Positions 1 to 12,200 of a stretch of DNA of 64,000 bases are shown piece by piece. Positions within the stretch are counted from its first letter, which is position 1, and every line of letters starts with the position of its first letter. A program made the translations under genes and the position numbers. The notes under the pieces are model-generated. The model was not told the DNA's origin. It saw only the letters and a program-made list of their open reading frames with translations, and did not search any database. This DNA comes from Undaria pinnatifida. Lineage: Eukaryota > Sar > Phaeophyceae > Laminariales > Alariaceae. The stretch spans positions 15,235,016-15,299,015 of the forward strand of contig JABAKD010000013.1 of NCBI GenBank assembly GCA_012845835.1, written 5' to 3'.

Positions 1-9
1 GTGATGATA

Positions 10-40
<31 letters not shown>

Positions 41-60
41 CAACGACGACAACAACAACA
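1..60. repeat. (AAC)n microsatellite at window edge
   Basis: The window opens with about 20 AAC/ACA trinucleotides, slightly interrupted near 41-48. It is downstream of the BBOF1 stop codon. Bases 61-275 beyond it show no recognisable gene. Confidence 0.9.
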
Positions 61-275
61 ACGAACACCATCGTGAAATTCAAAGGTCACACGGTGGTTC
101 CAATAATATGTGTTGTTCTAGTTAGTATTTTACTATTCACATTAGGTTAATTAGTTGAGAATTTCCGCTAGTCACATTTGTTTTTAACCAAAAAGTGCTA
201 GTCGCTGCTGTACTATTGCACCCGTATTGCACCTGTATTGTTGTACTATTGCTCTTGTACTATTGCACCTGTATT

Positions 276-3200
276 CTAGGACGCGTCGACATCTGACAGA
301 TCATCCTCACAAACGAACTCTTCCCTGTGCGCTTCGCCGCCCTCGAGAGATTTCAGTACCGTGTACCCTACCCTTGCGTACATCCGCCCTCTTTCGACGC
401 CTATGCTCGGACTGCTCTCGTGGCATCATTAGTTGATGCAATGGCAAGTTAAACGTTGTGCGGCGTAGTAAAAGCCAATTAACGGGCTCTTACTGGTCTT
501 TACTAACAAAAAACTACACGTCGAGCGACAAAACGCGCCACTCAGGTGCAAAGACACAAAGAGATGGAGTCGGTCAAATTACCGCACGCAGATCACTGTA
601 ATGCATTTTAGTACAAGTGTAATAGTCTACCTAGCCAACTACTGGCACTAACTAGTCGGCGACTTACCTCGCTGTTAGCGCAGTGCAACTTATTATTGGT
701 CTACATCGTCGCTGCCGCTGACCTCTTGACTAGAAGGACTACTGGCCTCCTAGTATAGTCAGCTAACTGATCACCCTAATTTGTAATGTATATTGTCGGG
801 TTCATGGGTATAGACTATACCTGCACGTTGTTTATCTTCGCAAACAGCAGCCTTAGCACCCGTTCCTTATCTTCCCACGTCAAGCTAGCGATGTCCACCT
901 TCGTGTTTGGATCCGTAGGTAGAGACGATGGCGGCCCTGGGTCTAACGCCGTAACATCTCTGTAAACACGTCGAGGGTTGGGGGGGGGCGAAAGAGGCAG
1001 GACAGGGTGGTCTATCGCTTCATCAGAATATTATCTCAAGACCTTGGCCAAATCGAACAGACATGAGAGCTCGTGGGAGAAGACAATGGCGGCCCTGGGT
1101 CTAACGCCGTAAACTAGGAGGGGGGGGAGGAGGTGCATGAAAGACGCAGGGCAAGATGGTCACTAGATTGATCAGAAAAACTCTCCCAAGACCTTGGCCT
1201 TTTGGACCAGGCATGAGCGCTCATCGGTAGAGACAATGGCGGTGCTGGGTCTAATGCCGTAACATCTCTGGAAACCCGGGTGGGGAGAGGCTGCACGAAA
1301 GAGGAAGGACACGATGGTCACTCGCCTCAACAGAAGGATATATCACAATACCTTGGCCATTTGGAGCAGACATGAGCGCGTCTTACAAGCACCGATTTAT
1401 TTTTTACTACAGCCGAGCACTCGCGATGGTGCCGGTTATATAGCGCCACTGATCTAGCTAAAAGTGCCGGTGGAATCGCTTGGCATGACTGGAACTCCCT
1501 TCGTATAGTAAATCTTGTTAGTAGGATAGGGCTGACACACACCGGCACTATGGGGAGGTCCTCACTGGACGTGGCCTTTGAGTTCGACCGATTGAGTGAT
1601 CCGCACTCACATCAGCTTTGCAAAGTACGGAGTGTGTTGTCTGCGCGTCTTTTATAATTCTCAAGACCGTGGCCCAAATCCGAAGACATGGGGTTTTTGC
1701 AGAATGACGAAAACTCAACACCATAATGACTTTTTCGGGCAGACATTAGCGCTTGATGCAAACCGTTGTTCAATACCAAGCCCCCTTCCGGGCAGGCACG
1801 AGAGTTGGATGAAAACCAGTTGTCTAGACCGTGAGCATTTGGAGAGAACATGAGCGTTTGATTCACACGAAAACTCGGCACCTTGATCTGTGTGGAGCAT
1901 ACACGAACGCGTGACACAAACAAAAAAATATCAAGACCGCGACCCTTTTGAGCAGACGCGAGCATCCATGCAAAGAGCTTAAAAAAAACGCCGTGCTTCG
2001 ATGGTGGGGGTTGGGCTAGTGCAGTCGCTTACCGAAGACAGTACCTTCTTTTGATCAGGCATGGTATACAGTACCTTACCTTAACCAGTTTAGTGTGTAC
2101 AGTACTTTATTTCCATCAGTTGGGGAATACAGTATAATGGTACTCTTATCTTTGCCAGGTAGTGAGCACGGTACCTTATTTTCGGAAACTTTGTTCTGTT
2201 CCTGCTTGAATCGCGCACGCGTTTGTTGTATTCCACCACAGCTCTTCGGTACTTTTCCTGTCGACCATTGACGATGCGCCGCTTTACCTCCTCCAGGGCC
2301 TCCAAGAAAAACGTTTCCACCTATCGTACAAACCCAAAACAAAACGAAAGTATCGAGGTTGGAAACGAAAGGAAAAACACGAAAGGATCGATGTCGTGGA
2401 CCAAGTCGATCGATGTTACCTTGGAAACGAAAAACGAAAAGCGACCGGTGTTACGCTGAAAACGGAAAAGCAAAAGACGGAAGGCGAAAGGATCGATGTT
2501 GCAAACGAAGCACGAAGGACAAACTATCGACTCTTGGAAACGAAAGACGAAAGGCGAGTCATCGATGTTGGCAAACGAAAGGCGAAAGACAAAATGATCC
2601 ATGTTGGAAACGAAAGGCGACAAGCAAAGGGATCAATACTGAAAGCAAAACATGAAACACGACCGATTGATACAGAAAACGAAATACAAAAAAAGCGAGC
2701 GCTCGATCTTAGAAACGGAACGCAAAATACAAAAGGATCGGTGTTTGAAACGAAAGGTGAAATGCAAAAAGATCAACGTTGAAAACACTTATGAAGGCCA
2801 AAATGATCGATCTTGGATACGAAATACGAAGGATGGCCGACCGATGCCCTCAAGACCAAAGACGACCGATCGATGCCTGAAACGAATGGCATAATGATCG
2901 ATGTTGGAAACGAAAGACAATGGACAAAAGGGTCCCAACTTGGAAAGAAAAGACGGAAGGCGACCGATTGATGCCGCAAATACAATACAAAATACGACCG
3001 ATCGACGCCGGAAACGAAAGGCGAAATATAAAAGGATCGATGTCGGTAACAAACGATGAAGGGCAAAGCGATCGATCTTGGAAGCGAGAGACGAAAGACC
3101 AAAGGATCCACGTCGGAAGTAAGTTGTTGAAAGGCGACCGATCAACGTCGAAATCAAAAGACGAAAGACGAAAGAAGGATCAATGCTGGAATCAAAATAT

Positions 3201-6200
3201 GAAAGGCGACCGATCGACGTTGAAAACCAAAGACGAAAGACAAAATTATTGATATTGGAAACAAAGGACGAAACCAAAGACGAAAGACAAAATTATTGAT
3301 ATTGGAAACAAAGGACGAAACCAAAGACGAAAGACAAAATTATTGATATTGGAAACAAAGGACGAAAGGCGAGCGATTGATGCTGACAACCAAAGAAGAA
3401 AGACTAAAAAGATTCGATGTTGGAAACGAAGGATGAAAAACAAAAACATCGGTGTTGGAAACGAAAGACGAAAGACGAGTGATTGATTTTGGAAGCAAAA
3501 TACAAAGAAAAAAGGATCGATCTAGCAAACCGAAGACGAAAGTAGGTCGACCAATTTTAGAAACGAAATACGAAAGGCAAAAGGATCGATGTTAGAGCAC
3601 GTAAGAAAGTGCGAGCGATCGTTGTTGGAAACCAAGGCGAATAACAAAAGGATATGTGTTGGAGACGAAATGCGAAAAAAACGACCGGTATTGGAAGAAA
3701 AATATGAAGGTGACAGATCGATGTTGGAAATTAAACACGAAACGCAAGCGATCGGTCTTGGAAACTGAGGATGAAAAACGACCAGGCAATGTCGGAAATT
3801 AAAAACGTAGGACAAAACAATCGACATTGATACCCAAAGATTAAAACCGGCCAAGCATTACTGGAAACGAAAGGCGAAAGACGCGTCTCACCTCGTTTCG
3901 CTGCTCCAAGATATACTGGCTGAGCTTTCTTAGATGCCTCAACTCCCTGTTTTTCAGGGCCAGTAGTTGGCGCAAGCCAGCTCCGTCCAAGGCCTGTTCC
4001 TCGAGCTCACGAGCAACCTGTATCAACAGAACAACCATTGCGCGCACGTTGTACATCACTAGCATTCTGGAGATATTGTAGTGTTCGTGTTGTCTGCTTG
4101 TCGAGCTCACGAGCAACCTGCCTACACAAGACAGGAATTATCACACGCAAATGGTGAAAAATATTCAACTATGTTATACTATGTTGCCTGGACTACACAC
4201 CGACCAGTTTATGTCACCATGCTTGTCCTTTAGACAGTTTGTTTTGTTTGCAGCAAACCAACTCGGTCCAAGGCGTGCTCGTCCAGCTCACGAGCAGTCT
4301 ATACCAACAACCGAAACATTGTCGCACGCATGGTATACGCCGTATTAACATACCGGTAGGTTACGTTGTAATGCTTGCACTACACGCCGACTAGTAATGC
4401 CACCATGCTAGTCCGTTAGAGTTTTTTTTTTCGCGACAAGCCTGCTCGGTCCAGGATCTGCTCCTTGGCACCTCATAAGCCAACCTACCCACAACAACAC
4501 AGAGCATTGCAAGCATGTTATATGTTAATAGCAGTTATGTCCCATGTTTTTGTTGTTTATAATTTTTTTTTGCGCTTTTTCTCCATTTTGCCTCTCGTTC
4601 GTCATGTTGCTGTTGAGCCTCCTATTGTTTTCGTGGGTGTCTAGGTTGGTGAAAGCAACTATACGTCACGAGGGAAAGGCGAGCCGTCGACAAGAACTGG
4701 CGCACGCGCAGCCAGTCCGACACCAATGTGGAGCACCTCCAACATAGCAAGTAGCAGGTAGCTGGTATCCGGTGCACGTTATCGTAATGAATTTAGCCAA
4801 CTGCAGTATTAATAGCAGATTGTCCTTTCCGAACGAACAACGGTGGGAAGAGGTAAAGCTGCCATACTTTGTGACTGTTCACACGTGTTACGGACACTAA
4901 TTAGTGCCGGTGTGCACAAAGCTACCCAAAAAATCATACGGCATCCCTGTTGTTCCTGGACCAATGAATCGCCTCTACTCTCAACAAAACACGGGACTTG
5001 GGCCTGTCAAAGCCACGGCTAATGACAGACCCTGCCCAACGCTTTTACACCTGCGTTGATTTCTCCTAGGTTAACGCGGCTTCCGAAAGTAATCACCGCA
5101 TGCCCCGAACATTGGTTTTGCCTGATGTTGTTGTTTTTATTTCTGTGCACCGTCAGTCAAAACGATGAATGGGTCAAATGAGGTATATGTTTCTGACCTC
5201 TTGCCGCGTCTTCTCGCCCTCCTTTTTGGTCTTGACTGCCTCTTGTAATAAGGCTTTCGTCAGAGCCGACACCTGTCCCCTCAAGAGCTTCAACTGCCAA
5301 GCCGCGAAATTCACAGAAGACAAAGTACAGTGAGTACCGCGATTTAAGAGCACCCGAGTTAAGCGCATTCGGAATTTAAGAGCGGCCAACTCGGCATGTC
5401 CCGTCACACTAAAGGCTATATACTTCACTACAGATAAGAGGCCGTTTAGTTAAGAGCGCATGTTTCGGCTTGCTTGTCACGGGGCTCTCTTAAATCGGGA
5501 TACCCACTACAGTGTGTAGTGGCAGCAAGGAGAGAGCACGAGCTCGCGCGATTTTCGTGCAGAGAAAGTTTGAGTGGAGTATGAACCAAGAACGACACAT
5601 GCCACGGTAGGTTTAATCAAATTCGACTATTACTATTACGAATCATCGGAACGCTCGAATCGAAAGGCTTACCTCCTAACTGTTGACATTCGTTTGTCCC
5701 GATAACATAGTGTATAACATAGTGTATAACATAGTGTATAACATAGTGTTAACGCGACACCATGCTGCGCCAGAAAGTCTGCCAGTCACATAAAATAATG
5801 TGTATTTTTGCATCGACGGGGCGCTATCGAGAGGGGTTACCTCTTTGCTTTTGGCCTGGCCTTGTCTGGCGTACTCCTGGTCCTTGTCCTTCAGAATCGC
5901 TACATCCCTTGCAGTGTTGGTGGTGTGCTCCTCCAAAGCTTTGCTGTGGGCTTGCAGCTCCGTCGTCATCTAGTAACGAGGAGGTGTTTTTGCACGGATC
6001 GTCGTCGGGTAATGAGGAGGTGTTTTTTCACGGATGGCAATGGGGCGTGACAGAGAATCTAACTCAGAGTAGACGTACTTTTACGGCGTACGCGCAAGAG
6101 TCTTCTGGCATAAATTAAACGTTTGAACTGAGACTCGAACCCATGCCTTCCTGCGAGTAGTGAGACGTACGAGTACTACCATTTAAATAGTACCTGCATC

Positions 6201-9200
6201 TGACACATGAACGCCTTGGCCATGCGGTTGTCGTCTCCCACTATGCGCTTCGTTTCAGAGCTGAGGTTGCAGTACACTTCGATATTAGCCTGGTCGTGTG
6301 GCTCGAGTACACAGTAGCCCAATGAGTGGCTCTATCTGACGAAGCAAATATATACGTCCGGGTATCAAGAATATCACAGTCCAGCATTGATTTCCGCCCT
6401 CCCTCTCGCTACGTACTTGAAATACCCCCTGCGAACTGCAAGAGGGCTCCACTGTTAATATAGCACCTGCATCTGAAACCTTAGCTCCTTGGCCATGCGC
6501 TTGTTGTCTCCCGCGATGCGCTTCGTCTCAGAGCTGAGGTTGCTGTGCGCCTCAATTTTAGCCTGGCGCTTGGCTTCCTCGATAACACGCTCCAGGTCCT
6601 GGAATCGGCGCAAACGGACCAAACTTGCATTGTTTAGTGTATGGTGTCGTCGGGGTTAACCAGGGCTAGCAAGTTAGGGGTGTTCGACCAAGGTTAACGA
6701 TTTCAGTGTGACTCTGTCAGGGTCAGCCATTTTGCGGTGATTTTATATTAGCAGCGTGAAATCAATCTTGCGGACAGTTCAACATGCTGCAGACAGCGAC
6801 ATCAGGGTTAGTGTTAGGGCTAACCCTAACCACTATGCACCCGAGTGTTTTACAATACCACCGCCGGGTGGACATGGACCACCTTTTGCATGTTCCCCTT
6901 GCCGATGCGACATCTCTTCTCGGGTTTGTTGGTTGTTGGTTGTTGGTTTTTGGTTGTTGGTTGTTAGTTGTTGGTTGTTGGCCGTTGGTTGTTCATCGCC
7001 TGCCCATCAGCTGAGGAAGTCCTCAATGTATGTGCGTGGTGTGGTGACCGTTAGCTCCGCGGTCAAGGCGCGTTTCTTAGGGTTAGGGTTAGTCTTCATC
7101 GTTTCGGCCAAAAAGTGCTGTGGCTGCAGTATGCCTATCGTAGTATTTGTACTAACCTTTTGCATGTTTCCCTTGTCAATGAGAAGCTTCCTCTCGAGGT
7201 TGTTCATCGCCTGCACATGTACCAGCTCCTTCGCTTCCACAGTCGCCGCCATGTCTTCCATTGCTTTGTTGTGAGCATCCCTCAGCTCGCGGAACCTAAA
7301 TTTTACAGGTCGGACAGGTCAGATCCCAATCCACACTTTAATGTCTACATATTTTGAGGCAGATTGTGGTCCTGATTTGCAAGATTTTAACCACTTCTAC
7401 ATTGGCCACAATGTCTTCCATCGCTGTCATGTGAGCGCCCCTCAGCTCGCGGAACCGATTCACAAGTCGAACAGTTCTGTTACGGGTAGATCAGACAGAA
7501 TTTAGTTGCACAATTTGGTAGTACACCTTTCGGGACAGATACACTTTTGATTTTGTATGACCTGCAGGATCTAGATCGTTTCTACAGCCGACGCCACGTC
7601 TTCCCCTGCTTTGTTGTGAGCGTCCTTCAGCTCGCGGGACCTGTTCACACATGAGACAGGTCAGATCTCCATTTCACATTTCATTGCAGTATCTGGATAT
7701 TTCGGGGCAAACGTTGTCCTGCTTTGTACGACCTGAACGGTCTAGATCACTACCACAGCCACTGCAATGTGTACCATTGCTTTGTTGTGAGCATCTCGTA
7801 GTTTGAAGAATCTACTGTTAACGCCATTGCTTTGGTATGAGACCCTTTAGCTTGCGGAACCTAATATTAACATGTCAGACAGGTTAGATAGACCTTCGTG
7901 TCACACTTCATTACACTATCGCGATCTTTCGAGGAAGATTCAGCCTTGTTTGTGGGATCTGCAAGCTTTGGATTTCTTTGATTTGGATTTTTACGGCCGC
8001 CGCCATGTCCTTCGTTGCTTTCTTGTGAGCCTCCCTCAGCTCGAGGAACCTTCACATGTGGGACAGATCAGGTGCACATTCGGACAGATCCTCAGATTCC
8101 CGTTTCATTTTCTAGATCTTACGAGGGAGATATAGTCCTGACTTTTATGATATGCGAGATTTAGATTACTTGTACAGACGCCGTGTCCTCCATTGATTTG
8201 TTGCGAGCGTCCGTCAGCTCGAGGAACGTTTCGCAGCTATTTAAGACGGATCAGACCTCAAGTTTATGATATGGATATTTGGGGACACATTAGATCCGAC
8301 CAAGGCATACGGTAGAGGGCTTATGTTGATGTTATGTTGATGTTATGTTGATGTTATATTGATGTTATATTGATGTCATGTTGATGTTATGTTGATGTCA
8401 TGTTGATGTTATGTTGATGTTGTGTTGATGTTATGTTGATGTTATGTTGATGTTATGTTGATGTTGTATTGATGTTGTGTTGATGTTATGTTGATGTTAT
8501 GTTGATGTCATGTCGATGTTATGTTCATGTTAGGTTGATGTTATGTCGATGTTATGTTGATGTTGTGTTGATGTTACGTTGATGTCATGTTGATGTCATG
8601 TTGATGTTATGTTGATGTTGTGTTGATGTTATGTTGATGTTATGTTGTTGTTATGTTGATGTTATGTTGATGTCATGTTGATGTCTTGTTGATGTCATGT
8701 TGATGTTATGTTGATGTTGTGTTGATGTTATGTCAATGTTATGTTGATGTTATGTTGATGTTACGTTGATGTAACGTTGATGTTATGTTGATGTTATGTT
8801 GATGTTATGTTGATGTCATGTTGATGTCATGTTGATGTTATGTTGATGTTACGTTGATGTTACGTTGATGTTATGTTGATGTTATGTTGATGTTATGTTG
8901 TTGTTATGTTGACGTTATGTTGACGTCATGCTGGTGTTATGTTGGTGTCATGTTGATGTCATGTTGATGTAATGTTGATGTTATGTTGATGTTATGTTGA
9001 TGTTATGTTGATGTTACGTTGATGTTATGTTGATGTTATGTGGATGTTACGTTGATGTCATGTTGATGTTATATTGATGTTATGTTGATGTTATGTTGAT
9101 GTTACGTTGATGTAATGTTGATGTTATGTTGGTGTCATGTTGATGTAATGTTGATGTTATATTGGTGTCATGTTGATGTTATGTTGATGTTGTGTTGATG

Positions 9201-12200
9201 TCATGTTGATGTTGTGTTGGTGTTATATTGATGTTATGTTGATGTTATGCTGATGTTATGTTGATGTTATGTTGATGTTATGTTGGTGTTGTGTTGGTGT
9301 TGTGTTGATGTCATGTTGATGTTTTGTCGATGTTGTGTTGGTGTTATGTTGATGTCATGTTGATGTTATGTTGATGTCATGTTGATGTCATGTTGATGTT
9401 ATGTTGATGTTATGTTGATGTTACGTTGATGTTATGTTGATGTTATGTTGATGTCATGCTGATGTTGTGTTGATATTATTTTGATGTCATGCTGATATTA
9501 TGTTGACGTTATGTTGGTGTTGTGTTGATGTTATGTTGATGTCATGTCGATGTTATGTTGATGTCATGTCGATGTTACGTTGATATTATGTTGATGTTAT
9601 GTTGATGTCATGTTGATGTTATGTTGATGTTATGTTGATGTTATGTTGATGTTATGTTGATGTTATGTTGATGTTATTTTGGTGTTGTGTTGATGTTATG
9701 TTGATGTTATGTTGATGTCATGTTGATGTTATGTTGATGTCATGTCGATGTTATGTTCATGTTATGTTCATGTTATGTTGATGTTATGTCGATGTTATGT
9801 TGGTGTTATGTTGATGTTATGTTGGTAATATGTTGATGTTATTTTGATGTTATGTTGATGTTGTGTTGATGTTATATGTTGATGCCATGCTGATGTAATG
9901 TTAATGTTATGTTGATGTTTTGTTGATGTTTTGATGTTATGTTGATGTTATGTTGATGTCATGTTGATGTTATGTTGATGTTATGTTGGTGTTGTGTTGA
10001 TGTTATGTTGATGTTATGTTGTTTTTGGGGTTGTTTTTGCAGTGGATCGGGGTCACGTCCCTCGCGAGAGTGACCCCTTTGTTCCTTTGCGATGTTCTTA
10101 AGCTTTGGTGCTATGACACTACTTAAGTTTGCGATAAGAATCCGCAATGGACTGATAAGCTACGCTGCGCCAACAAAGTCACCTAAAGTATTTTTGTCCG
10201 TGAGTTACAGAGTCACTATTAGTGCGAGTATGATAGTATGATAGTATGATATGATGTGATATGATATGATAGTATGATAGTATGATAGTATGCATGATAG
10301 TATGATACAGTACTATACTACAATGATACTACAATGATACTACAATGATACTACAATGATAATATGAATACAATGATACCACAATGCCACCGTAGCCTTG
10401 GTCTAGATCCTTCCGAACAGCTCAGATCCTCATTTCATGATCTACACCTACCTACTGTAGTGGTTGTACTACTCCACATTTTCGCTACTGTCTACGATTG
10501 ATAAGCCCGCGCCTGGCATGAATTTAGTCGCTTTTTAACCTGCATCCCGAAATGGCTGAGAAAAAACTGAATATATATTCTCACCTTACTAGTGCTAGCA
10601 AGTCTCCCTCGAGGTGCTTGATTTGGGCCGTTAGCTGGTTTTCCTTGGTGTTCATCTATGCAGCGAGCAAAATGGTGCGGAAACGCAGTGAGCGGAAGGT
10701 GTGAGCAATACTCGAGCCATCAATTTGATTTTGTTTCTCTTGGCAGCAATACTCGAGCCATAACTTTGATATTGATTTTCTTGGCTCATAGGTGATGAGT
10801 GCGGGCCTGTTGCCGCCGGCTCTGTTATTATATGAAAAGGAAAACTGCGTGAGCTGTGGCTTCGACCAAGAACATGCCAGCAGTGAGAACAACAACGTCC
10901 ATAGTTAACCAATTACCTGGTATCCAACTTCCTAGTTTACAGCAGCAGCAGCAGCAGCTCTGCTGTAGCGATGTTTGCGCTCAACTTTGTAATATGCGCG
11001 ATGCGTCAATCGGGTGGGTTCGACGCATGTGCCTCGTGAAAAGCTACCATGGTCGACATTTTTTTTTTCATGGACCACATCCTCCGAGAACGGTGAGTGT
11101 TGTATACGGGGGACAGTCAGTTGGCTGGCTATAATTGAAAGTACACTAATAGCGTACTAATAGTAAGTCGCCGTCCAGAGTTTGTTTTGGCTAGGTTCTC
11201 ACTTCGTATAATTCATTATGTACAGTTAGTTACGGGCGGAACTCACAGAGTTCTGCGTGTAGTATTCGATCGGTGCGCCCGTGACTCACACCGTGTTCAA
11301 CATCATCGAGAAACAAAGAGAAGGAGGGTTGGTTGGCATAATTGGCCATTCAATTGAGACCGACTATCATTACCCGTCAAGTCCACCCAAGTCACAGCTC
11401 CAGCGCTTTTTCTTGTATCACATCCGAGAAATGGCGACTGCTGATGTGTTGTTGCGGAACATGAACAAAACCTCAAGGAGAGGCATCATAGGCTTATGTA
11501 ATGGGTTTTAAGTTTATGGACCACCTGGGCTGCGGGGTTCACATGGTTCACAGAAGGCATGCGGAACAGAAGATCTGCTGGACATACCTGGTCGGAAAGT
11601 TCGGTCAGCTCGTTCTGTGCTTTCTCCTGCAGCTTCTTTACCGCAACGCGCATCTCCGACTGTCACAAAACATGAGCATTGAAGTTGTCGGGCGAAAGCC
11701 CGACGAAGGAGTTGTGTTAGGGAAATGATCAGTGGATTGATCACGAAAAAACCCCGGAATGTTCAGTCTCTATATTGGTCTTTGTATTGGCACGTGTCAT
11801 AGGGTGAAGCCAAGGGTGCGCACCATGTCGACGACTTTTGCACAGTTACTCAGAAGGCCCTGCTGTTGGCGGTATGCATCCTACGGGTACGTTTTAGATG
11901 AATAACCCAAAACTCTTGACCGCAGGTACTTATTGTGATTAATAGTACACGTCTAACGCCATACACATTGATAAAGCGCAACAATTACATTCGATCGCGA
12001 AGGCGTGTTCCTTGCAGAAAAAACACAATTGCCTCCGCCATTGTTCTTTGGAAGAAACAAGGAGTACCTGTTAGGCTATCATACTGCAGCGAGACGTTGT
12101 TTTCGTTCTCGTCGTCTTCAAATTTTGTATCATTTTTGCTCATCTCATCTATTATCCACCAAATTTTTCTTTCTCTTTCTTCGTCCCTAGACGTAACTCA

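Noticed and set aside
2321-3854. Several overlapping frames on both strands
   Set aside because: They follow the 30-bp minisatellite. Both strands and several frames are open because the unit lacks stops.
6805-7095. Interstitial telomere-like TTAGGG strings
   Set aside because: Only two to three units at about 6808-6835 and 7077-7092, too few to call a telomeric array.
8322-10020. CRISPR-like array
   Set aside because: Contiguous 12-bp repeats without unique spacers, in a eukaryotic intron.
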